This document shows, one piece after another, positions 44,566 through 53,260 of a DNA stretch of 64,000 nucleotides (positions are counted from its first letter, which is position 1; each line of letters opens with the position of its first letter). This DNA comes from Synechococcus sp. WH 8020 (GTDB lineage: Bacteria; Cyanobacteriota; Cyanobacteriia; PCC-6307; Cyanobiaceae), in contig NZ_CP011941.1 of NCBI RefSeq assembly GCF_001040845.1, positions 825,744 through 889,743 of the forward strand, written 5' to 3'. Under the pieces are notes generated by a model that was not told the origin of the DNA, made no database searches, and saw nothing but the letters and a program-made list of their open reading frames with translations. The position numbers and the translations under genes were made by a program.

Positions 44566-46638
44566 GTGACAGGGAATCCGCTTCAACCCCTCCAACAGTT
44601 GGCTCCCTACATCGTGGGTCGTGTTCGGCGTGGAGTTGTCGGCAGCAGTCGCTACGCCTGCAAGCTACGTGAAGCGATCCGCAACGCAGCCTCAGATTCC
44701 GAGCGCAGGCCTGTTCTGATCTCCGGGGAGCCTGGCTTGGAAAAGGACAATATCGCGTCCTTGATTCATTTTGGATCGCCAGACCGAAAGCAATTAATGC
44801 TTCGGCTTGATGGAGCTCTTCTTAAACCCGATGGCAGCGACATTTTCGGTTCTTCGGGAGATCCATCCAAGGCTTCGCTACTCCAACAACTGGGGCATGG
44901 ATCGCTACTAATCGATCAACTGGAACGGGTGCCAGAACAGCTCAAATCTCGCCTGTTGGAGTTAGCAGAAGGAAAGGTTGATAGCCAAGTCCGTCTGATC
45001 TTCACATCAGAAACACTCAGTCCTGGCTTTGATCGTTGCTGCACAGTAATCCGCGTTCCTCCCCTGCGTGTAAGGCGTCAGGATCTCGGAGAATGGCTGC
45101 GTTACGGAGTTCGGCAACGTAGTTCCATCTTGGGCTGGGCTCAAGCTCCTCTGGTTCCCGAGGCGGTGGTGAAACAGTTGCAGGCTTACGACTTCCCCAA
45201 CAATCTGCGCGAGCTCGAAACGCTGATACAGCAGGCTCTCCAACAAATGGAACAGGAGGGCCAAGCCGCCCCTCACGTGATACCTGAAGTGGTGTTTTGG
45301 ACGCCTCAAAGACAACAGCTCTATCGCTTCGACATTTGGCGTTGGAAACCAAAGCTACGTGAGTTGATGCGCTCCCCATCGCTATGGAATGGGTTGCTGT
45401 TTGGAGTTGTGAGCTGGTTGTTTGTGTTGGTGAACCTGTGGTTATGGCTCGGACCACAAGACCGGGCCCATAACGGTGCTCTCAATCTTTTCTGGGGCTG
45501 GTGGTGGCCTCTCATTCTTTTGAGTTATCCATTCGTGGGTCGACTGTGGTGTTCCTTCTGCCCTTTCATGGTCTGGGGAGAGATTGTTCAACGCTGCGCT
45601 CGTCGACTTGGCTGGCAACCCAATCGCTGGCCTCGAAGTCAAAGCGACACTTGGGCCTCACCCATGCTCGCAGCTGGATTTGCTGTGATCTTGATCTGGG
45701 AAGAGGTGTGGAACCTACAAAACACAGCTTGGTTGAGCAGCTGCCTCTTGCTTGTGATTACAACAGGCGCAGTAGTCAGTTCACTGCTGTTTGAGAAACG
45801 GTTTTGGTGTCGTTACCTCTGTCCGGTCGGTGGAATGAATGGGTTATTTGCCAAACTTTCCGTCTTGGAACTGCGAGCGAAAGCGGGAACATGTAGCGGC
45901 AGCTGCAGCAGTTATGCCTGTTTCAAAGGAGGACCCTCGGAAGGGGAAGGATTGGCCACAGAGGGCTGCCCGCTAGGAACGCACCCCGCCCATCTTCAAG
46001 ACAACCGTAATTGCGTGCTCTGTCTCACCTGCGCTCAGGCCTGCCCACACCAATCCGTACAAATTTCTGTGCGACCCCCTGCCGCAGACATTCAGCGCTC
46101 CATGGAAGTTCCAAGTGGCGAACCCGCTCTCATCTTGGTTTTAGCAGGAGATATTTGCTTACAAAACTGGCATCAACTTTGGGGCTGGTGGACTCAAGCT
46201 CCGCTGACTCTGGCGGAAGGTCCATTGCTGCCAAGGCTTGGGATCGCAGTCATGACTCTGGCTTTTCCTGCAAGCATCTTCGCAATCGCTCGTTTTCTGC
46301 TGAAAAAGGAACGACTCCAACGCACGCTCTATGGATTGCTGCCTTTGCTTTGGGCCGTCATGCTGGCTCAATATCTACCTTTAGGTATGAGCGAGGGTGG
46401 AGCTTTCTTACCGGTGAGCTTCTCTCCTCTTGATCTGTCTTGGCAGGAAGCGCTGCCTGTCTGGAGAGCTGATTCCCATGTGATTGGTTTCTGCCAAAGC
46501 GGAGCTGTAGGTCTGGGTTTGTTGTGGAGTGTGGTGCTGCTCAGGCGTCAGCTGGCTACCCATCGCTCGGCTTGGATAGTCGCTTCCGCTTGGGTCTCCG
46601 TGCTTGCAGTAGGTGGACGATGGCTTGTCGACAGCTAA
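44566..46638 (+). CDS. Fusion of a degenerate sigma54-activator AAA domain with a polyferredoxin membrane protein
   Basis: Residues 20-245 resemble the AAA domain of NtrC-type activators (RVPPLRVRRQDLGEWL and YDFPNNLRELETL are typical), but key parts are lost. Walker A reads GEPGLEKD (54-61), Walker B ends in DQ rather than DE (117-118), and GAFTGA is absent at the expected place. Residues 270-690 form a NapH/NosR/CcoG-like membrane module with Cys sets CSFCP (329-333), CRYLCP (415-420), CSGSCSSYAC (443-452) and a 4Fe-4S binding CVLCLTCAQACP (483-494). It probably works as a membrane redox protein with a regulatory head; the start may precede the first ATG-like codon. Confidence 0.8.
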   Translation: MTGNPLQPLQQLAPYIVGRVRRGVVGSSRYACKLREAIRNAASDSERRPVLISGEPGLEKDNIASLIHFGSPDRKQLMLRLDGALLKPDGSDIFGSSGDPSKASLLQQLGHGSLLIDQLERVPEQLKSRLLELAEGKVDSQVRLIFTSETLSPGFDRCCTVIRVPPLRVRRQDLGEWLRYGVRQRSSILGWAQAPLVPEAVVKQLQAYDFPNNLRELETLIQQALQQMEQEGQAAPHVIPEVVFWTPQRQQLYRFDIWRWKPKLRELMRSPSLWNGLLFGVVSWLFVLVNLWLWLGPQDRAHNGALNLFWGWWWPLILLSYPFVGRLWCSFCPFMVWGEIVQRCARRLGWQPNRWPRSQSDTWASPMLAAGFAVILIWEEVWNLQNTAWLSSCLLLVITTGAVVSSLLFEKRFWCRYLCPVGGMNGLFAKLSVLELRAKAGTCSGSCSSYACFKGGPSEGEGLATEGCPLGTHPAHLQDNRNCVLCLTCAQACPHQSVQISVRPPAADIQRSMEVPSGEPALILVLAGDICLQNWHQLWGWWTQAPLTLAEGPLLPRLGIAVMTLAFPASIFAIARFLLKKERLQRTLYGLLPLLWAVMLAQYLPLGMSEGGAFLPVSFSPLDLSWQEALPVWRADSHVIGFCQSGAVGLGLLWSVVLLRRQLATHRSAWIVASAWVSVLAVGGRWLVDS

Positions 46639-46683
46639 CTCATAGGTGATGAGAAGAAGATCACGTCCTTACCCTCCTGACCG

Positions 46684-47394
46684 TCAACCAAATCCAAGCT
46701 TCGACGGTCCTGATCCACCTGACGCACTAAGAAATTCAATGTGATCGCTGGCTGGGTCATAAAGGGTGTAATTCGCCCCGGAGCCGATACCGATCACACT
46801 GCGTTTTGGAACGGTGTGTTCCTGTGAAGCTTCGCCTGCAGGATCAATCACCTTTGACTGAATTTGACCACCTGTGAGCTGAAGTCGGAATTGCCGACCA
46901 CTGCGAGCGGTAAACAAACGATTCACATCCAGACGGGTGAGGCGATCCAAAAGGATCAGGGGTGACGTTGTCTCAAGCAAACAATCACCCACATCAGCTG
47001 AACTTCCGTGGATCAAACCGCAATCCAGTTCAACGAAGCCAAACTGTAGTGAAGCCAACCAATTGAGATGATCCTGGCTTACCGCCGCACGCAGTTTCTC
47101 AAAGGTCGTTGGATCGTGATCGCCGTCTAAAGCCTCTGGTTTCTGATCGCCTCGGTAACCATGTCCAGCAAGAAGCTGCTCTTCCCACCAGCCATAGATG
47201 CAATTGGGTTGGAAATCTCCACGCTTGGGTTGGCGTAACCGGGATAGCAAGGCATTGCAGTTGCGATCTGGACTGACCATGTCACCCAGCACAAAAAGAT
47301 GCGCTATCCCGTTCTTTCGTTTCAAGTCGGATTGGATTTGTTCATAGAGATCGAGATCTCCACAAAGTCCAGAAACCAGGGCCCAACGTTCCAT
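46684..47394 (-). CDS. Degenerate metallophosphoesterase-like protein
   Basis: The 236-residue protein follows the calcineurin-like layout but has lost most metal ligands. Motif I reads SGLCGDLD instead of DxH, the GNHD position reads YGWWEEQ, and no GHxH is present; GD (in LGDMVSPD) and one His (IHGSSADVGD) remain. It is probably not catalytic. It is coupled to the upstream, better conserved paralogue by a one-base overlap, so it may act as its partner. The C-terminal part (SVIGIGSGANYTLYDP) parallels the end of the paralogue. Confidence 0.65.
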   Translation of the reverse strand: MERWALVSGLCGDLDLYEQIQSDLKRKNGIAHLFVLGDMVSPDRNCNALLSRLRQPKRGDFQPNCIYGWWEEQLLAGHGYRGDQKPEALDGDHDPTTFEKLRAAVSQDHLNWLASLQFGFVELDCGLIHGSSADVGDCLLETTSPLILLDRLTRLDVNRLFTARSGRQFRLQLTGGQIQSKVIDPAGEASQEHTVPKRSVIGIGSGANYTLYDPASDHIEFLSASGGSGPSKLGFG

Positions 47395-48209
47395 CAGCGC
47401 TCACACACGTGGCTGGCATCTTCCGCACGTTCGGCGTATTCGAATCCATGGCTCAGTCGCCATGCGAACACCTCTGGCAAACCCGCATCCAAAATGGCTC
47501 TGCAGGTTTTTGCCACGTCATAGTTCACCTCGCGGATACTCACCTCACCCGTTCTGTCGTCATGGATGACATAGGTGGCATTTGTGTTGCCGTGTCTAGG
47601 TTCACCAACCGAGCCAGCATTCACGATGCGGCGCAACGGCAGGGTCATCTCCTGTTCATTAGATGGCTGCACCCCTCGCTGTTGAACGCTGACACGAATG
47701 GATCCACCAGTGAGTTCGCGGACATAAGGCTGATGGGTATGACCACAGAACAGGGTTTCGGCTCCTGCCGTTTCCACCCGTTCTAGTGCTGCAAAAGCAT
47801 TCATGTCTGGCAACAGATATTCGTGTTGACTGTTGGGACTACCGTGCACAAACAGCAACTTGTCCTTACGCAACGTCAATGGAAGTTCGGCAAGAAATGC
47901 CTTGTTGTCCTCCGTTAAACGGCTCGCCGTCCAATGATGGGCGTGATGCCCTCGGCGCTCTGCAAGCTGTGACGGGTAGCTGCATTCGCAAGAATTAAGG
48001 CCATCGACAATGTCCTCATCCCAACAGCCTTGGCATGTGGGTATGGAGCGCTGTCGCAGCAGATCCACCACCTCATTGGGCTGGGGGCCATAGCCCACAA
48101 GGTCGCCCAAGCAAGTAACGGTGTTAATTCCTTGTTGGTCAATGTCATCCAACACGGCTTCAAAAGCGGCGAGATTGGCGTGCAAACAGGAGATCACAGC
48201 ATGAGCCAT
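47394..48209 (-). CDS. YfcE-type metallophosphoesterase with altered metal site
   Basis: Calcineurin-like phosphoesterase of the YfcE/MJ0936 type. It has GDLVGYGPQPNEVVDLL, VHGSPNSQHEYL and CGHTHQPYVREL as expected, and a C-terminal VNAGSVGEPRHGNTNATYVI segment. Two ligand motifs differ from the norm: DIHGN reads CLHAN, replacing the first Asp by Cys, and GNHD reads GCWDED. It lies between a CobW-like gene and a second phosphoesterase-like gene, in the same operon. The unusual ligands could suit another metal or a non-catalytic role; this is inference. Confidence 0.85.
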   Translation of the reverse strand: MAHAVISCLHANLAAFEAVLDDIDQQGINTVTCLGDLVGYGPQPNEVVDLLRQRSIPTCQGCWDEDIVDGLNSCECSYPSQLAERRGHHAHHWTASRLTEDNKAFLAELPLTLRKDKLLFVHGSPNSQHEYLLPDMNAFAALERVETAGAETLFCGHTHQPYVRELTGGSIRVSVQQRGVQPSNEQEMTLPLRRIVNAGSVGEPRHGNTNATYVIHDDRTGEVSIREVNYDVAKTCRAILDAGLPEVFAWRLSHGFEYAERAEDASHVCER

Positions 48210-48214
48210 CGTTA

Positions 48215-48997
48215 TCAGTTGAGTTGAAGGTCTGGTTGTTGTTGACGCAGTTGGGCCTGTTGCATTTCGAGAACCTCGTCAGCGAGTAGGCAGTCGCTGA
48301 TCGTGTTCTGGATCCCGACCTGATCGAGAGCCTTGCCCTGAACAACAAGGTGAGAACATCGCGTTGGCCTACCAGTGGGGGGCTCGACAGTCTCAAGAGG
48401 GAGGAACTGTGAACCCTCCTGACTCACCATCCAGTTACAGAAAAAAGAACGACCGTCAGGCAAGTTCATCAGGGCCTTAGCGCGATACACATCTCCATAG
48501 GCACCATTCACAAGCTCAAACCAAAAACTACTGAGGCTGCTCGGATCCCAAACGCTGTCGCGAAGGTTGAGATGCCAAGCCTCAAGTTGAGTGAAATCCA
48601 AAGTGTCTTGCTTAGGCAACTCAGAGTCGCGACCGAAATGCAAGGTCTTATCAGGTTTGAGATTCAAGCGATCCAATTGCTGCTGAATCCGAGGATCGAT
48701 CCGATCAGAATCCGCGATGGAGGGAAACCTGAACTGCTGAGCCTCAATCAGTGCCAAGCAATCCTCAGAGGAAGGCAGAGGCGAAACACTTGCATTAGAA
48801 AGATCTTGCAGCCGCGGAATTTGATCGCTTAACCAATTGCGATCGATCCCCGCGTTGATCCCCGCCTCTAAACCTTCGTGACTACAACCATCAAGTCGCA
48901 AATAGGCACACGAACCTTGATGCTTCAGCAGGGTTTCGCGAATCCAATTGGTTTTTCCGCAGCCGGGAGGGCCAACGATCAACCAGGTCTGCGGCAT
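48215..48997 (-). CDS. CobW-like P-loop protein
   Basis: The N-terminus has a clear P-loop (LIVGPPGCGKTNWIRETLL, Gly/Lys/Thr present), and the C-terminal part matches the CobW_C domain (GAYGDVYRAKALMNLPDGRSFF, then CSHLVVQGKALD). The CxCC metal-binding motif and the NKxD guanine motif of standard CobW/ZNG1 GTPases are not seen. CobW-family proteins deliver metals to enzymes, often under zinc or cobalt limitation. It is the first gene of the operon and its start lies 53 bases downstream of a Fur-family box, consistent with metal control. Confidence 0.8.
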   Translation of the reverse strand: MPQTWLIVGPPGCGKTNWIRETLLKHQGSCAYLRLDGCSHEGLEAGINAGIDRNWLSDQIPRLQDLSNASVSPLPSSEDCLALIEAQQFRFPSIADSDRIDPRIQQQLDRLNLKPDKTLHFGRDSELPKQDTLDFTQLEAWHLNLRDSVWDPSSLSSFWFELVNGAYGDVYRAKALMNLPDGRSFFCNWMVSQEGSQFLPLETVEPPTGRPTRCSHLVVQGKALDQVGIQNTISDCLLADEVLEMQQAQLRQQQPDLQLN

Positions 48998-49338
48998 GGC
49001 TCAGAACTTAATGACTTCACTTCCTCGGCAGGTCAACACCAGGAACAGGAATGATTCTCATTATGGTCGATCAAATGCCACTTGTGCCTGTAACAAGTGT
49101 TCAGATCCACAACGTTTAGACCACAAAGGTGCCAGATGAGGGGTGTGAAAACACAACCGACGCCCATGAGCAGCTCGGAAACATGCGTTTAAAGTTGAAA
49201 AATCCCCTAAAGCTGTTGAGCCTTCAATGTCACACATTGGTTGAAATTCGTGCACGGATAGAACTCAAAAGAGAGTGCGGCTTCTAGACCTAAAGAGGAA
49301 TGCTCAATATGCTGAGACTGCGTCTGCGTTAACCGGCC
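48998..49338. other. Divergent intergenic region with operator-like dyads
   Basis: About 340 bases between the CobW-like operon (minus) and the MscS gene (plus). It holds the Fur-family box (listed separately) and a perfect 7-base inverted repeat CACTTGT/ACAAGTG at 49079-49099. Promoters for both directions must lie here. No gene is seen. Confidence 0.55.
49050..49062. promoter_or_regulatory. Fur/Zur-family operator
   Basis: A perfect 5-3-5 palindrome AATGA-TTC-TCATT, flanked by AT on the right. It matches the central block of the Fur box (AATGA-TAA-TCATT) and is close to cyanobacterial Zur boxes. It lies 53 bases upstream of the CobW-like gene, the usual position for metal-dependent repression. 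Whether Fur, Zur or PerR binds cannot be told from sequence. Confidence 0.6.
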
Positions 49339-51540
49339 TTGAGAAGGAACAATCTGGTGTTTTCTTTTTTAGCTGGTCTCTGCTGCGTCTTGATTGTGTC
49401 TGGTCTGCCAACCCTCGCAGTGTCGACAAGCAGTGGCCACCAACCACTGAATCTCAGACATGAGAGTTCTCTCCCAGTGATTCCACTGGATAATCAACCT
49501 TTTTATCCAGAGCTCGTACAAAGAGCCGATCTCTGGCTACACACTCCTCTAGGTCAGGTCGTAGGCGATACCCCAAGGGACACGTTACTAAACTTCTATG
49601 CCGTTATGGCTGATGTGGGGATTCTCATTGATGAGGTCACAGCCAACCATTTGAATGATCCAGGTCTGTTCTGGAATCGTCAAACACTGCTCGAGATGGC
49701 AGAGGCAGAAGATTTATTTGATGCAGCTGTTTCTGCCTTAGATGGGTCGTCGTTTCCCCTAGGTGTGCGCTCCTACCTCAAAGATGAAGCAGCCATTCAA
49801 CTGAAACAGGCCCTTGATTTTATTTTCAACAACAGTCGCCAAATTATCAACATTCCAGATGCCAAGGGAATGAAGGAGCTGAATGAGAATCGATCCAAGC
49901 AAACACAATCATGGACGCTGCCTGGTTCATCGATTGAGCTAAGCAGTCAGATTCCTGAAAACCCAACCAATAGCAATTTTTACTTCTCAGCTTCAACGGT
50001 TGCCAATGCATCAAACATCTACGAGCAGGCACAGGGTCAAGCCACAACTGAAGAGAACCAAAAATTTTCTACGAATAAATTTTATGAAGACTTCATCCAT
50101 ACACCCGGACACCTCTTTCCACCCAAGTGGTATTTAATTTTACCCAGTAAGTTCCGAAGTTTGATTGAAACAGAAATCCTATTTGGCGAAACGCTATTCC
50201 AAGTCGTTTTAGCTGCTCTTGCAGTGAGTATCTTTGCATTGATTACAGCAATACTCTTTCATCAGTTAATTCAAACCTACCAGAAGAAATCAGAGGATCC
50301 ATCCAGGGCTTGGCTGTTGGATTCCCTTGCCTGGAAAAGAACAGCGCTCATGCTTCCATTGGTTCCACTGGCAAAACTAACCGAAATCTTCATTGACGAA
50401 TATCTTAACTTCACAGGTTTACCCTTAATCGTATTCACAATCATATTTGAAGTTACTTATTTCAGCTTCCTCGTGATTCTGGTTTTCCTCTTTTTTGAAG
50501 CATTTGGACGATCAACATCAGAAACACTAGTTCGAATGTCTGGGACTCAGGAGGTCTGGGAATTATCAAGAACCAGCAATCGCATCATGCCCATTTGCCG
50601 CGTGCTTTCCGGTGTTGTCGCCATTGCATTGATCTACCGAATGTTACTGCAACTGGGTCTATCTCCAGCCGTTGTCCTAGCCCTATCTACAGTCCCTGGT
50701 TTAGCGATTGGCCTAGGCGCATCCAAGTTGCTTGGCAACTTATTTGCTGGTCTGTCACTACAGACCGATCGGCCCTTACGCGTAGGCGAATTCTGCGAAC
50801 TAGGAGATGATCAAGGCTTCATCACAAAAATTGGTTTGCGTTCTGTAGAGATTGAAACAGCAACAGGAATCATCACCATTCCGAATGCAGTTGCTGAAGA
50901 CTGCGTTGTGAACAATCTCTCTAGGAATCAACTCAAGTCAAGCACTTCGATGATGCAAGGACTGGAATTGAAGCTTGATCTTGAAGGTCAATCACCATTC
51001 AGTCCAGATCAAATCTCGGATTTGCTGTTGCTGTCAAGAACCTATGCCAACAACCGCGTTGATGTCAGTCATCCATGTCTCACTGTTGAGCTACAAGCAG
51101 GAGGTGAGCAAATCCTTCGCTGCATCGGTCTCATAAAAGTATCGAACTGGCGTGAATATATCGAGTTAACTGAATCACTAACATTAGCGCTTAATCAACT
51201 CATTGTTCAAGTTGAAAAGTCTCATTTTGTTGTATCAGTGTCCTACGCTACAACGGATACGCAGCTATCCACAATCCCGGGAATTGTGCAAAGCATCATT
51301 GACGACATCCCAGGCTTTGAGCTCAAAGCCTGCCGTTTGATGGACATCTCTGAATTCAGCTACGACTTCATATGCCATACCTTTTCTCAAGGACTGACGT
51401 ATTCACAGTTCAAAGACTCTATCGATCAAATCAACCGTAAGCTACTCAGAGCTATGGCAGATGCAGAGATAGTGATTCCTTTTCCAACAGCGATTGAACT
51501 GGAGTCACAACCCGAACGCTTCACAAAGCGGAAGGATTAA
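49339..51540 (+). CDS. MscS-family mechanosensitive ion channel
   Basis: Membrane channel that opens on membrane tension to release solutes during hypo-osmotic shock. After an N-terminal signal/anchor (LVFSFLAGLCCVLIV) and a soluble region of about 230 residues come four to five membrane helices. The conserved pore helix and beta domain follow: LSTVPGLAIGLGASKLLGNLFAGLSL, RPLRVGEFCEL and ITIPNAVAEDCVVNNLSRN. At 733 residues it is larger than plain MscS; the N-terminal part is unassigned. The start is TTG. Confidence 0.9.
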   Translation: MRRNNLVFSFLAGLCCVLIVSGLPTLAVSTSSGHQPLNLRHESSLPVIPLDNQPFYPELVQRADLWLHTPLGQVVGDTPRDTLLNFYAVMADVGILIDEVTANHLNDPGLFWNRQTLLEMAEAEDLFDAAVSALDGSSFPLGVRSYLKDEAAIQLKQALDFIFNNSRQIINIPDAKGMKELNENRSKQTQSWTLPGSSIELSSQIPENPTNSNFYFSASTVANASNIYEQAQGQATTEENQKFSTNKFYEDFIHTPGHLFPPKWYLILPSKFRSLIETEILFGETLFQVVLAALAVSIFALITAILFHQLIQTYQKKSEDPSRAWLLDSLAWKRTALMLPLVPLAKLTEIFIDEYLNFTGLPLIVFTIIFEVTYFSFLVILVFLFFEAFGRSTSETLVRMSGTQEVWELSRTSNRIMPICRVLSGVVAIALIYRMLLQLGLSPAVVLALSTVPGLAIGLGASKLLGNLFAGLSLQTDRPLRVGEFCELGDDQGFITKIGLRSVEIETATGIITIPNAVAEDCVVNNLSRNQLKSSTSMMQGLELKLDLEGQSPFSPDQISDLLLLSRTYANNRVDVSHPCLTVELQAGGEQILRCIGLIKVSNWREYIELTESLTLALNQLIVQVEKSHFVVSVSYATTDTQLSTIPGIVQSIIDDIPGFELKACRLMDISEFSYDFICHTFSQGLTYSQFKDSIDQINRKLLRAMADAEIVIPFPTAIELESQPERFTKRKD

Positions 51541-52187
51541 CAGGCTGAGACATTTAGCGTCAGAAAATATTGAGAATATTGTTTTCACCCTTATACAACT
51601 TAAGGGACAATTACAAAAATGGCCATAACAGCTTGACAATTCCATCGTGAACTTGGCAAACACATCATCAAAGCGATCTAGATTATCAAAAAATGCAAAG
51701 TGACGCCTCCGGCGTCTAATGGAAAGATCTCCAGCAATGAATTAGGAATCTGAAGATAAATGCAGCGTAGACTCATTGCTGGTACAACGCTATATTCAGC
51801 TGCATCATCAAAGTTGGAATCTAAATACGTGTAATTAAATCACGCAAATCCTGGGGTCAATGGTTGACAAGCAAAGACACCGCATGCTGCCAATTAAATC
51901 ATAAATGTTGAGCCATAATCCAATCTCGGTTATTACTTCTAATCTGATCACTAGGCATGCTATCCATCAAACCTCTTGTCAATTGATCAATCGATAGGCC
52001 ATTTCAAGCGGCACAGGTTTGGTTGAGTTGACATTAATAATAACCCCTCACAACACACCAGATCAAAGAGATAGCCTAAATTGTTAAGGGTCCAGTCATA
52101 ACAACAACTAGTATTTAAATTCAGGATGCAATAGTGAAGATCAATAAAGCTGATTGCTAGACTTCTCACAAGCAGGATATCGAAACG
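51541..52187. other. Long AT-rich intergenic region
   Basis: Nearly 650 bases without a supported gene. A perfect 6-base inverted repeat (GACGCC-TCC-GGCGTC, 51702-51716) has no T-run after it. A 76-codon minus-strand frame at 51987 runs into the ABC gene on the other strand and has no family features. The ABC ATPase promoter should be at the right end. Confidence 0.5.
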
Positions 52188-52973
52188 ATGGGCGATATAT
52201 GGTTTGATGCCAATCACGTAGAAGCCTGGCTAGGTGGCCATCCAGTGATTCACGATCTATGTTTACAACTAAGGACTGGAGAATCAACGACGATACTAGG
52301 TCCAAATGGCGCCGGTAAAAGCACGATAGTCAACCTCATCAATCGCAACCTTTATCCATTAGTGAAGCCAGATTCTCATTTTAAACTGTTTGGTCAAAGC
52401 ACGATCAATATTTGGCAGCTACGCTCCTCACTTGGACTTGCAAGCAGTGATCTCGAGACACGATTTTCCCCACAAATTCGTGCAAAAGAATTAATTTTGA
52501 GTGGTTTTTTTGGATCTACGAGACTTGGTCGTGATCAGATCCCTAATTCGAAACAGCTGGAACGAAGCGAATCACTTCTGGCACAATTGAATCTTGATAC
52601 TTTTGCGGAGCAACCTTTTGGAGAATTATCAGATGGCCAACGTCGTCGGTTGATGATTGCAAGAGCACTCGTGCACGACCCCAAGGTCTTGGTTCTTGAT
52701 GAACCTTGTAGAGCTCTCGATCTCAAGGCATGCCATCAACTCCTGGATACCATGCGGAAACTATGCCATCAAGGCACCACTCTGCTTGTCATCACGCATC
52801 GCATCGACACCATCATTCCAGAAATGAGCAGAATTTTGTTCGTTAAGCATGGAAGACTCTGTGGGGATGGAACTCCCAGGCAATTACTGCTGGATCACAA
52901 GCTGAGCAATCTGTTCGCAACCCCCTTACGCGTCTTTGAACACAAGGGTTACAGACAAGTTCTGCCAGGTTAA
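52188..52973 (+). CDS. Orphan ABC transporter ATP-binding protein
   Basis: Nucleotide-binding subunit of an ABC system. Walker A is LGPNGAGKST, the signature is LSDGQRRRLMIARALVHDP (LSDGQ rather than LSGGQ) and Walker B is VLVLDEPCRALDL with switch His in VITHRID. No permease or binding protein gene is adjacent. The pattern DEPCRALD and the C-terminal extension (LFATPLRVFEHKGYRQ) resemble ModF/YlmA-type ATPases, but that is a weak match. The partner and substrate are unknown. Confidence 0.85.
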   Translation: MGDIWFDANHVEAWLGGHPVIHDLCLQLRTGESTTILGPNGAGKSTIVNLINRNLYPLVKPDSHFKLFGQSTINIWQLRSSLGLASSDLETRFSPQIRAKELILSGFFGSTRLGRDQIPNSKQLERSESLLAQLNLDTFAEQPFGELSDGQRRRLMIARALVHDPKVLVLDEPCRALDLKACHQLLDTMRKLCHQGTTLLVITHRIDTIIPEMSRILFVKHGRLCGDGTPRQLLLDHKLSNLFATPLRVFEHKGYRQVLPG

Positions 52974-53260
52974 AAAATTACTGCTAGGCAGAGCCATTAC
53001 TGATGCTTGTCTCAAACGATAGCGAATAGCGCGATTCGCCTATAGCAATCACACCGTGACTCATAAAGGCATCAGATTGAGAGTGACTCATCAATGATTC
53101 CCCTTTTCAGGGTTGGCTCTAAAAAATGTACATTTGTTACCTAGAAGATGGAGCATTGTTGCATTTTAGAAACTTTACGATGAGTTTTGTGTTTAGATTT
53201 AATGTTTCCTTAAATCCACATTCTTCTTGCATCATGTTGGCTCATAGTAAGGAGATGTTA

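Noticed and set aside
51702-51716. GACGCC-TCC-GGCGTC as a terminator
   Set aside because: No T-run follows on either strand.
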